From CAZKXX01 sp964556705 (GTDB taxonomy: Bacteria; Acidobacteriota; Terriglobia; UBA7540), in the NCBI GenBank assembly GCA_964556705.1, contig CAZKXX010000057.1:1-24212 (forward strand): a stretch of DNA of 24,212 bases, written 5' to 3'. The position numbers and the translations under genes were made by a program. The notes below the pieces were generated by a model. It had not been told where the DNA came from. It ran no database searches and saw only the letters and a program-made list of their open reading frames with translations. This document shows, piece after piece, positions 15,479-24,212 of this stretch; positions within the stretch are counted from its first letter, which is position 1, and each line of letters begins with the position of its first letter.

Positions 15479-15512
15479 GAAAGACCTTGCAACCGTCAAG
15501 GACAGGTCTTTC
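15479..15512 (+). terminator. Hairpin after RDD gene, possible terminator or aroF leader structure
   Basis: A perfect 9-bp stem GAAAGACCT / AGGTCTTTC encloses a 16-nt loop, starting 30 nt after the RDD stop. It is not followed by a clear T-run (CTTCGTGCC), so it is a weak candidate for intrinsic termination. It could instead be a structured element in a long aroF leader. The remaining DNA to 15699 shows no gene and no convincing promoter. Confidence 0.35.
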
Positions 15513-15699
15513 CTTCGTGCCTTCATCCAGTCATTGAGGATTTTTCATCTATCCGTTTGAGAGAGAGGCCGAATCGCTTTTGGGCCATGGGTGAAAGGGT
15601 CTCCTGAAGTCCCGTTTTGCATGTTCCAATTGACTCTGCGCCTCAGACGGGCGGATGCTTAAGCCTCCGGGTCGAGGGGAGAAGCAGGAGTCGAAGCCA

Positions 15700-16743
15700 A
15701 TGCTGATCGTCATGAAGCCGCTGGCGACCGATCGTGACGTTCGGGGAGTTGTCGAGAAAATCGAGTCCCTGGGCCTCAGGGCTCACCCCATCCCCGGGGC
15801 GCAGCGGACGGCCATCGGCATCACGGGCAACACGGGGCCGCTCGAGCCCGCGGAATTCGAGGGCCTGGCGGGCGTGGCGGAAGCCATCCGCGTTTCCAAG
15901 CCTTACAAACTCGTCTCGCGCGAGGTGAAGCCGGAGGATTCGCTGGTGCGCGTGGGCGAGGGAGCAGGCGCCGTCACTTTCGGCGGTCGGGAGCTCCACG
16001 TCATCGCCGGGCCGTGCGCCGTGGAAACGCGCGACCAGGCTTTCGCCATCGCCGAACGGGTACGGCGCGCCGGGGCGCGGCTCTTTCGCGGCGGAGCGTT
16101 CAAGCCCCGCACCTCGCCTTACAGCTTTCAGGGATTGGGCAAAGAGGGACTGGAAATCCTCGCCGAAGTCCGGCAGGAATTCGGCCTGCTGATTGTGACC
16201 GAGACGATTGACCCCGAAAACTGCGAACTCGTTGAGCAGTACGCGGACGCGCTCCAGGTGGGGGCGCGCAACATGCAGAATTTCTCGCTGCTGAAGCGCG
16301 TAGGGCGCTCGAAAAAGCCCGTGCTCTTGAAGCGTGGCATGTCGGCGACGCTCGAAGAATTTCTGATGGCCGCCGAGTACGTTCTCTCCGAAGGCAACTA
16401 CAACGTGATCCTCTGCGAGCGCGGCGTCCGCACCTTTGCCGACCACACGCGGAATACACTCGATTTGAGCGTGATTCCCGCCGTCAAAGCCCTCTCCCAC
16501 CTGCCGATTATCGTGGACCCGAGTCACGGCACCGGCAAGCGCGACAAAGTTACGCCGCTCGCCCGCGCCGCGGTGGCCGTGGGCGCCGACGGCCTGATTG
16601 TCGAAGTCCACAACCAGCCCGACCGGGCTCTTTCCGACGGCTACCAGTCCCTTCCGCCCGAGCAGTTCGACGAACTCATGGAACAGGTCCGCGCCATCGG
16701 CGCCGTGCTGGGGCGGACTGTGGGATTGCCCTCTCTCGCCTGA
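15700..16743 (+). CDS. aroF: 3-deoxy-7-phosphoheptulonate (DAHP) synthase, type I-beta
   Basis: This enzyme joins phosphoenolpyruvate and erythrose 4-phosphate, the first step of the shikimate pathway to aromatic amino acids. The 347 residues comprise an N-terminal ferredoxin-like regulatory domain (1-70, MLIVMKPLATDRDV...GITGN), as in the Thermotoga maritima enzyme, and a TIM-barrel domain. Metal ligands are Cys106 (AGPCAVE), His276 (DPSHGTGKRD), Glu302 (VEVHNQPDRA) and Asp313. The substrate motif FKPRTSPYSFQGLG is intact. The chosen start is ATG 15700, with GGAG 9 nt upstream; an in-frame ATG at 15655 would add 15 polar residues outside the family. The regulatory domain suggests feedback control by an aromatic amino acid. 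It stands alone, without other aro genes nearby. Confidence 0.95.
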   Translation: MLIVMKPLATDRDVRGVVEKIESLGLRAHPIPGAQRTAIGITGNTGPLEPAEFEGLAGVAEAIRVSKPYKLVSREVKPEDSLVRVGEGAGAVTFGGRELHVIAGPCAVETRDQAFAIAERVRRAGARLFRGGAFKPRTSPYSFQGLGKEGLEILAEVRQEFGLLIVTETIDPENCELVEQYADALQVGARNMQNFSLLKRVGRSKKPVLLKRGMSATLEEFLMAAEYVLSEGNYNVILCERGVRTFADHTRNTLDLSVIPAVKALSHLPIIVDPSHGTGKRDKVTPLARAAVAVGADGLIVEVHNQPDRALSDGYQSLPPEQFDELMEQVRAIGAVLGRTVGLPSLA

Positions 16744-16783
16744 GACAGTGCACTCCCTCCCCGCCACACGGACCGGCTGACCG

Positions 16784-17015
16784 AAAAGGCAAAAGTCAAA
16801 TGGCAAAGGTCAAATGTCGAGGTTGAACTTGTCGACGCGCCGACATATCGAGTAGCACAGTGGGGAGTGACGAGCTGCGACGGAAGGGTTGCCTGACAGA
16901 CGCCGCCGCGATCTGTCAATCTAAAGTATTACTTTAACTTTTGTCCAAGCCAACTCCTTCCCCCGCCGGGTTAAACTTTGACTTTTGATTTTCGCCCTTT
17001 GACCTTTGATTTCGA
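16784..17015. repeat. Heptad-repeat inverted-arm element C (aroF-GH57 convergent gap)
   Basis: This lies in the 368-bp gene-free gap 16744-17111. The left arm (16784-16822) is made of 7-bp units GTCAAAT, GGCAAAG and similar. The right arm (about 16973-17015) has the complementary units CTTTGAC, TTTTGAT and CTTTGAT. The core of about 150 bp contains the paired palindromes described separately. The arrangement is the same as elements A and B with a third heptad. A further CTTTGAC follows at 17074-17080. No protein-coding gene is supported in the gap. Confidence 0.75.
16830..16936. repeat. Paired-palindrome element, copy 1
   Basis: TGTCGACGCGCCGACA (16830-16845) is a 16-bp palindrome with one mismatched pair. 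TAAAGTATTACTTTA (16922-16936) is a perfect 7+1+7 inverted repeat 92 bp further on. Between them is a hairpin, TGACAGA/TCTGTCA (16894-16900 with 16912-16918), just before the AT palindrome. Both palindromes recur with nearly the same spacing at 21798-21901. The role is unknown; candidates are a protein-binding site pair, a terminator region or a small mobile repeat. Confidence 0.6.
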
Positions 17016-17073
17016 TTATGTCAAGAGATGGGTCCCCGCTTTCGCGAGGGCGACGGGTAAGAAGGAGTTGGCT
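16948..17073. repeat. 13-bp inverted repeat flanking the right heptad arm
   Basis: AGCCAACTCCTTC (16948-16960) and its exact complement GAAGGAGTTGGCT (17061-17073) enclose 100 bp. That segment includes the right heptad arm and a hairpin CCTCGC-GAAA-GCGGGG on the minus strand (near 17034-17050). The arms could be termini of a small inserted element nested in the gap. No direct target duplication is obvious beside them. Confidence 0.55.
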
Positions 17074-17111
17074 CTTTGACCTCAAGGAGACGTCCGTGAA
17101 CGGGCTGCGCC

Positions 17112-19283
17112 TCACCAGCTGACGACTTCGTCGGTCAGCTCCACGGTCAGCCAGCCTTCCGGCGGGATAACTTGCAGCGGGAGCTCATCGGCCCAGAGCG
17201 ACACCTGGACTTGGGTCTTTTCGCCGGGAGCGAGGCCGAGGAGCGAGTAAGCGAGTTTAAGTTCGAAGACTCGGAAGAATGCCGCCTGGACGTCCTCGCC
17301 GGTGGCCAGCGGCACAAGCAGGGGCTCTTCGCCGCGCCAGAACTGTACGAGGCCCAGATTACCCTCGCGAATCGTGGCCGCGATGCGCCCGCGGCCTTCG
17401 CCGTCCACGCTGACGCGGACCTCAAACTGGTCCCTTGCCTGGAGGAAAGCGGGGTTCAGGTCGAGCCTTAGATAAAGCGCGTTGCTGTTATGTCCGAAGT
17501 AGAGCGCTTCGACGGCCTGCTCGCCGCCGTGCATGGCGCTCGAACGGTAGTCAGGTGAATAAACGCCCGCGCCCAGCCATTCGAAATAATTGGTCACCCG
17601 GCCATCCACGCGGGCCTCGATGGGTCCCGTGGGCGGAACGATGACGGCGCGCACCCGTGGGCGCTTGATGGGGACCGCCAGTTCGTCGGGGGCAGGAGCG
17701 CCCAGAAGCCGATAGATATTGCTCAGGTGCTTGCGGAAGAGCCGGTCGAATTCCTCGTCGTGGGCGCTCGAGTGCTCGGGGCCGTACCACCAGCACCAGT
17801 CGCTGCCCTCGGCGATGTAAAGCTCCTCGCGGGCGAGTTTCAGTTTCTCGTCGTCAGCCTGCGTCTTCGCTTCTTCCTCCGCCAGGAAATCGCGCGCCTC
17901 GCTGAGCAGGTCCCAGGCCCGGTTGTCTTCCTCGTGTCCGATCCAGACGTCGAAATTGGAGTTGATCCACGAGCCGGGGACGACGTGTGGCAGTTCGCCC
18001 GGCGCGGTCACCGTCAGGGCTTCGCTCGCCGTAACGGCCTTCACGCGCGGGTCCGAAGCGATGAGGCCGTAGAACGTCTTGAGAAACTCGCGGCCGTTTC
18101 CCGGGAAGTATTCCCAGGCGTTTTCGCCGTCCAGGATGATCGAAACGACCGCCGGCTGCGCCCCGGTGCTGGCGCCGGCAGCGAGGATGCGCCGGTAGAG
18201 GTCGTGCGCCGCGCTGTGCGCGTCCATGCGCGAATAGACGAACCCGATGAGATCGGAAATCTGGTGGTCGCGGAAGAAGAGGGCGATCGAACGCCCCTCC
18301 GTCGAGAAACGGTGGGGGCGGTAAAGCTCCTGGCCGTTTGAGACCGTCCCGTCCACCTGGCGGTGGAAGCCCACGCCGAGCGAGCGGGCCAGCACCCCCT
18401 CGTCGGTGGCTGCCCACTGGAAGCCTTCTTCGGCGGCAATCCGCAAGGCTTCGTCGGAAACGCTCCCCTCGCTCGGCCAGAGGCCGCGCGGGCGGGAGCC
18501 GAAGACTTCCGTATGCAGCTCCACGGCGCGGCGGAGCTGCGCCCGGGCGTCCTCCGGATGACGAAACCGCCGGCGCGGAAGCCGAATGCCGGGCCGCGAC
18601 TCCGCCGCCGAGTCCGTGTCGCACACCAGCGGCAGGATGGGATGGTAGAAAGGAGAAGTCGAGACCTCCACCTGGCCGCGCTCGGAAGCCTTCCGATACT
18701 CCTCAAGCGCTACTTTAAGTAATTCCATTTCCTTCCTGCGGACCAGAGCTTTGTCTTCTTCGCTGTACCCTCGTCCCTTCTCGGCGAGCCGCCGGACTTC
18801 CGCGTCGTCGGCCAGGAAAATCTCGTCAAACCAGGCGAGCTGCGAAAGAACCTGAAGGTCGAGGAGTTCCTGGACGGAGAAGAGCCTTGCCGGCTCGGGC
18901 TGTTCGCGGAGCGACTGGGCTTTTTCGAAGAGGTCGCGAAAACGCGGGTGGCGGAAAAGCAGGTTTTCCCAGTTGAGCTGGAAGGCGAACTTCAGCAGGC
19001 TCTCGCGGTCGCGCGGCGTGAGTTCGTGGGCCGGTTTGAAAGCGATTTCGTACTCGGGTTCGCGGGCCGTGCCGCGCGCGTAGTCGAGGATCTGTGCGAC
19101 GAGCGAGGGGACCAGGTTGAAAGTGACATGCACGTCCGGGAAGTCGCGAAGAATCGCGACCATGCCGAAATAATCTTTGAGGGCGTGCAGGCGCGTCCAG
19201 GGCATGGCGTAGATGTTGTCCGCCAGGTCCTTGTAATAGGGCTGGTGCATGTGCCACAGGAGCATCAGGTGCGTGGTGGCCAT
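17112..19283 (-). CDS. Glycoside hydrolase family 57 (alpha-glucan-acting) enzyme
   Basis: This 723-residue protein starts at ATG 19283, where the family motif LMLLWHMHQPYYKD begins at once. An in-frame ATG at 19391 would add 36 low-complexity residues and is rejected. GH57 enzymes are retaining amylases, pullulanases, branching enzymes or glucanotransferases. The nucleophile is Glu272 in GLWPSEGSV and the acid/base is Asp385 in SIILDGENAWEYF. A C-terminal beta-rich module (about 570-723; ARVDGRVTNYFEWLGAG, NALYLRLDLNPAF) resembles the glucodextranase-type C-terminal domain. There is no signal peptide, so it acts in the cytoplasm, probably on glycogen or maltodextrin; exact specificity cannot be read. 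It is divergent from lptFG with 106 bp between, and no clear promoter of its own is seen. Confidence 0.88.
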   Translation of the reverse strand: MATTHLMLLWHMHQPYYKDLADNIYAMPWTRLHALKDYFGMVAILRDFPDVHVTFNLVPSLVAQILDYARGTAREPEYEIAFKPAHELTPRDRESLLKFAFQLNWENLLFRHPRFRDLFEKAQSLREQPEPARLFSVQELLDLQVLSQLAWFDEIFLADDAEVRRLAEKGRGYSEEDKALVRRKEMELLKVALEEYRKASERGQVEVSTSPFYHPILPLVCDTDSAAESRPGIRLPRRRFRHPEDARAQLRRAVELHTEVFGSRPRGLWPSEGSVSDEALRIAAEEGFQWAATDEGVLARSLGVGFHRQVDGTVSNGQELYRPHRFSTEGRSIALFFRDHQISDLIGFVYSRMDAHSAAHDLYRRILAAGASTGAQPAVVSIILDGENAWEYFPGNGREFLKTFYGLIASDPRVKAVTASEALTVTAPGELPHVVPGSWINSNFDVWIGHEEDNRAWDLLSEARDFLAEEEAKTQADDEKLKLAREELYIAEGSDWCWWYGPEHSSAHDEEFDRLFRKHLSNIYRLLGAPAPDELAVPIKRPRVRAVIVPPTGPIEARVDGRVTNYFEWLGAGVYSPDYRSSAMHGGEQAVEALYFGHNSNALYLRLDLNPAFLQARDQFEVRVSVDGEGRGRIAATIREGNLGLVQFWRGEEPLLVPLATGEDVQAAFFRVFELKLAYSLLGLAPGEKTQVQVSLWADELPLQVIPPEGWLTVELTDEVVSW

Positions 19284-19307
19284 AGGTCTTGAAGGCGGCG
19301 GCTTTCT

Positions 19308-19336
19308 TTGCGGGCTGAAAACCGCTGTGCTAGCAT
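19308..19336 (+). promoter_or_regulatory. Sigma70-type promoter for the lptF-lptG fusion gene
   Basis: TTGCGG (19308-19313) and TAGCAT (19331-19336) have a 17-nt spacer, with a TG two bases before the -10 (TGTGC then TAGCAT). The start would be near 19343, about 47 nt before the ATG at 19390. This is a moderate match to consensus. Confidence 0.45.
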
Positions 19337-19389
19337 GAACGCCCGGCGCGCTCCCGCCAGAGTCTTCGGCGGCCGCCGGGCCGGTTTTC

Positions 19390-21705
19390 ATGCGTATTCT
19401 GACCCGCTACATTCTGAAGGAAATCGTCTCCCATTCCCTGCTGGGCTTGCTGGTTTTCACGTTCGTTCTTTTCGTCCGCCATCTCGGCCAGCTGCTGGAG
19501 ATGGTGGCGCGGCACACGCTGGACGTTTCCAGTCTCCTCACCCTATTTCTGCTGCCCGTTCCCGGGATCCTGATTTTAACCGTTCCCATGGCGGTGCTGG
19601 TCGGGATCCTGATCGGCCTGAGCCGCATGGCCGCGGACGGCGAAGTGATTGCGGCGCGCGCCGTGGGGGTCGGGACGCGGAAGTTCCTCTGGCCCGTGAT
19701 GCTGCTGGCCCTCACCGGCTGGGCGCTGGCCTCGCTGATGAGCCTCTACCTGGCTCCGCGCGCCGCGCGCCAGCTGCATCGCATGGAAATTGAGCTGAAA
19801 TCGCGGGAGCTTCCGCACGAGATTCAGCCGCGGGTCTTCATCGAACAGTTCCCGAACCTGCTGATTTATGTTCAGGACGTGGCCGGAACACGCTCGGAGT
19901 GGCGCGGCATCTTCATCGCTGATCTGGCGGACCGCGCGGCGCCGAATGTAACGTTAGCCGAACGCGGCGTGCTTGTCAACGACGCAGCCTCCGGCCGGCT
20001 CCTTCTCCACCTCGAAAATGGCACGACGCATGAGACCGAGCCGGAGCGCCCGGAGCGCTACACGGTCGTCTCCTTTACCGAAACAACCATTCCCATTCCC
20101 CTCGAGCGCGGGGCCGGAGCCGCGGCCGAGCGCCGCACCCCCGTCCGCATGACCGTGCGGGACCTCATGCAGAACTTGAAGGTCCCGGATGAGCGCCGGG
20201 CGGCGATGGTCGAACTCCATTACCGCTTCGCGCTGCCCGTCGCTTCGCTCGTCCTGGCGCTGGTGGGCGTGCCCTTGGGACTCGCCACGCGCAAGGGCGG
20301 CAAAGCGCTCGGTCTCATCATGACCGTGGGACTGGTCTTTCTCTATTACATTCTCATGGCTTTCGGGCTGAGCTTCGCCAAACAGGGGCGGATCGACCCG
20401 GCCCTCGGGCTGTGGATTGCCAATGTGGTTTTTGCCGCCGGCGGACTCTACCTCCTCAAGGAACAGCGCCGGCTGCGCCTGCCGGTACAGTTCGTCGCGC
20501 ATGCCGCCGATTCCCTCGTGGAACGCTGGCAGGCGGCAATCGAGCGCTTCCGCAAGCCCAAGACGGGCGCCGCGCAGGCCGAGCAGCTCCACCCCCGCCG
20601 CATGGGCGGAAGGTTCCTCTCCATCCTCGACCTTTATATCCTTCGCGAGTGGTTCTTTTACCTTCTCCTGCTGCTTGTGACCTTCGTCGGGATCTACCTC
20701 ATCTTCGAGTTCTTTCAACTGCTCGGCGATATCGTGCGCCACCAAGTTCCCTTCACCGTCGTGCTCAACTACTTCCGCTACGTGACGCCGCAGGTGGCCT
20801 ACCTGATGCTGCCGCTCAGCGTCCTGGTGGCGACCCTCGTGAGCTTCGGACTGCTCACCAAGTCGAACCAGATGACGGCGATCCTCTCCTCCGGCGTCAG
20901 CGTCTATCGCGCCGCCGCGCCCGTCATCAGCATGGCGGCGCTGCTGAGCGTGGGACTCTTCCTGCTCGAGAACAATTACCTTCCTCAGACCAACCAGCGC
21001 CAGGACGCGCTGCGCAACCAGATCAAAGGCCGGCCGCCGCAAACCGTTCTGCGCCCGGACCGGCAGTGGATTTTCGGCGAGTCGAACCGCCTCTACAACT
21101 ACCGCTTTTTCGATCCCGACCAGAACGTCTTCGCGCACCTCACGGTTTTCGAATTCGATCCCGAGACCTTCCGCCTGAAGCGCCGGGTGTTTGCGACACG
21201 GGCTTTCTGGGAGCCGCCCCTCGGCGCCTGGGTGCTCGAAAACGGCTGGGTGCGCGACCTGGAAGGTGATGCGGTGCGCCACTACATGCCCTTTTCGATC
21301 GCCAGCTTCGACCAGTTGCGGGAAGACCCCGGGTACTTTCTGAAAGAGGTCAAAGCCTCGGCACAGATGAACGCCTTCGAGCTCCGCGAGTACATCCAGG
21401 AGCTTTCGCAGGGCGGGTTCGACGTCGTGCGCCTGACGGTGCAGTACTACCGGAAGTTTTCGTTCCCCCTCGTGGCGGTGATCGTCACCCTGATCGGCAT
21501 CCCCTTCGCGCTCACGGTGGGCGCGCGCGGAGCGATTTCGGGCGTGGCGATCAGCATCGGCATCGCCATCCTCTACTGGTCCTCGGCGAGTCTCTTCGAG
21601 GCGCTGGGAAACCTCCACCAGCTTCCGCCGCTCGTGGCCGCGTGGTCGCCGGACGCGTTGTTTGGCCTGGCGGGGATCTATCTGCTCCTGCGCGTCAGGA
21701 CCTGA
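19390..21705 (+). CDS. LptF-LptG fused lipopolysaccharide-export permease
   Basis: This 771-residue protein contains two complete YjgP/YjgQ permease units in one chain. Unit 1 (about 1-360) begins MRILTRYILKEIV. It has three spans (about 15-35, 53-76, 100-122), a periplasmic beta-jellyroll (about 135-265) and three more spans (about 278-298, 305-328, 338-356). After a charged linker (about 360-405), unit 2 begins LSILDLYILREWFFY (about 410) and repeats the pattern, with its jellyroll at about 530-680 and last spans to 771. LptF and LptG are normally separate proteins that pair with the LptB ATPase to pull lipopolysaccharide from the inner membrane. Here the heterodimer appears to be built in. 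No Shine-Dalgarno is obvious at ATG 19390. An internal ATG at 20602 also lacks a ribosome site, so separate translation is unlikely. No lptB, lptC or lptA is in the window. Confidence 0.9.
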   Translation: MRILTRYILKEIVSHSLLGLLVFTFVLFVRHLGQLLEMVARHTLDVSSLLTLFLLPVPGILILTVPMAVLVGILIGLSRMAADGEVIAARAVGVGTRKFLWPVMLLALTGWALASLMSLYLAPRAARQLHRMEIELKSRELPHEIQPRVFIEQFPNLLIYVQDVAGTRSEWRGIFIADLADRAAPNVTLAERGVLVNDAASGRLLLHLENGTTHETEPERPERYTVVSFTETTIPIPLERGAGAAAERRTPVRMTVRDLMQNLKVPDERRAAMVELHYRFALPVASLVLALVGVPLGLATRKGGKALGLIMTVGLVFLYYILMAFGLSFAKQGRIDPALGLWIANVVFAAGGLYLLKEQRRLRLPVQFVAHAADSLVERWQAAIERFRKPKTGAAQAEQLHPRRMGGRFLSILDLYILREWFFYLLLLLVTFVGIYLIFEFFQLLGDIVRHQVPFTVVLNYFRYVTPQVAYLMLPLSVLVATLVSFGLLTKSNQMTAILSSGVSVYRAAAPVISMAALLSVGLFLLENNYLPQTNQRQDALRNQIKGRPPQTVLRPDRQWIFGESNRLYNYRFFDPDQNVFAHLTVFEFDPETFRLKRRVFATRAFWEPPLGAWVLENGWVRDLEGDAVRHYMPFSIASFDQLREDPGYFLKEVKASAQMNAFELREYIQELSQGGFDVVRLTVQYYRKFSFPLVAVIVTLIGIPFALTVGARGAISGVAISIGIAILYWSSASLFEALGNLHQLPPLVAAWSPDALFGLAGIYLLLRVRT

Positions 21706-21797
21706 AGCCCTCGGCCGCGAGTCTCAGATGTCTCAGCAGTCGCCGACGTCTTATCGGCGAAAATTTCCGGCCGCAAATCCCGAAGTGCCCGGGCGAA

Positions 21798-21901
21798 TGT
21801 CGACGCGTCGACAGTGAGAAGCCGTGACGCGACGAGGGGCGAGAAAAAACAAGCCCCGCGGATTGACCGCAGGGCTGAACAAAAATTAAAGTATTACTTT
21901 A
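21798..21901. repeat. Paired-palindrome element, copy 2
   Basis: TGTCGACGCGTCGACA (21798-21813) is a perfect 16-bp palindrome. TAAAGTATTACTTTA (21887-21901) is identical to the copy at 16922 and here extends to 17 bp (TTAAAGTA-T-TACTTTAA, 21886-21902). The spacing is 89 bp. As in copy 1, a GC hairpin (here the ppdK terminator) sits between them, close to the AT palindrome. It lies in the 280-bp convergent gap between lptFG and ppdK. A weaker 7-bp hairpin, TCGCCGA/TCGGCGA (21740-21760), precedes it. Confidence 0.6.
21843..21876 (-). terminator. Rho-independent terminator downstream of ppdK
   Basis: On the minus strand a 10-bp stem with one mismatch, AGCCCTGCGG / CCGCGGGGCT (21876-21852), has the 5-nt loop TCAAT and is followed by TGTTTTTTC. 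This is a classical intrinsic terminator, about 110 nt after the ppdK stop. On the plus strand no T-run follows, so it acts for ppdK only. Confidence 0.82.
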
Positions 21902-21985
21902 AGTTTGGCGGGGACGGGCAGGTCTCCGCGAGACTCGACGGGCTTCTAACCAGGCCCGTTCCCTTGCCACTCGTCACTGCCCTCC

Positions 21986-24212
<2,227 letters not shown>

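Noticed and set aside
15643..16806. 387-codon open frame opposite aroF
   Set aside because: This is a shadow of the DAHP synthase gene; the composition is typical of the complementary frame.
16921..17115. 64-codon minus-strand frame containing RRPRESGDPS
   Set aside because: This peptide arises from a GC hairpin repeat (CCTCGC-GAAA-GCGGGG) common in intergenic DNA and is not a gene; the frame spans repeats and has no ribosome site.
18710..18728. TACTTTAAGTA, similar to the AT palindrome of the paired-palindrome element
   Set aside because: It lies inside the GH57 coding sequence, is not the same sequence, and has no partner palindrome nearby.
19954..21618. 554-codon open frame on the minus strand opposite lptFG
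   Set aside because: This is a shadow frame rich in His, Glu and Arg with no recognisable domain, opposite a clear permease gene.

Overview
The window is GC-rich, densely coding bacterial DNA with short intergenic gaps. An LptF/LptG permease indicates a Gram-negative (diderm) cell. The gene content and the style of its proteins fit an uncultured member of Acidobacteriota. The best single hint is a small XRE regulator (1948-2322) of a type I remember as strongly conserved in that phylum. That assignment is inference and was not tested by search. No phage genes, transposases, CRISPR arrays, rRNA or tRNA genes were recognised. Both window edges cut genes.

Layout. 1-116 holds the start of an exported protein that runs off the left edge. 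349-1811 (minus) is an ECF sigma / zinc-finger anti-sigma / Spy-like envelope-stress operon with a good ECF-type promoter. 1948-2322 (plus) is the XRE regulator. 2390-7557 (minus) is a housekeeping run: nfo, leuS, guaA. 7721-15448 is a membrane-associated island: a polytopic membrane protein, DUF4129, DUF4350, MoxR ATPase and DUF58 in one tightly overlapping plus-strand operon, then SpoIIM-like (minus) and RDD (plus) divergent genes. 15700-16743 is a type I-beta DAHP synthase. 17112-19283 (minus) is a cytoplasmic GH57 alpha-glucan enzyme. 19390-21705 is a single gene encoding two fused LptF/LptG permease halves. 21986-24212 (minus) is pyruvate phosphate dikinase, cut by the right edge.

How genes work together. 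The MoxR/DUF58/DUF4129/DUF4350/SpoIIM/RDD set resembles, from memory, the Mycobacterium tuberculosis Rv3689-Rv3695 region, including SpoIIM facing the other way. It looks like an uncharacterised membrane machine with an AAA+ motor, a vWA-type adaptor and several membrane partners. The sigma/anti-sigma/Spy operon is a self-contained envelope sensor.

The non-coding DNA is unusually structured. Three gaps carry degenerate 7-bp tandem repeats arranged as inverted arms, with a different heptad in each gap. The two large convergent gaps share a 16-bp palindrome plus a 15-17 bp AT palindrome about 90 bp apart. The DUF58/SpoIIM gap carries a 133-bp cloverleaf-like inverted-repeat element. These are the least explained parts of the window.
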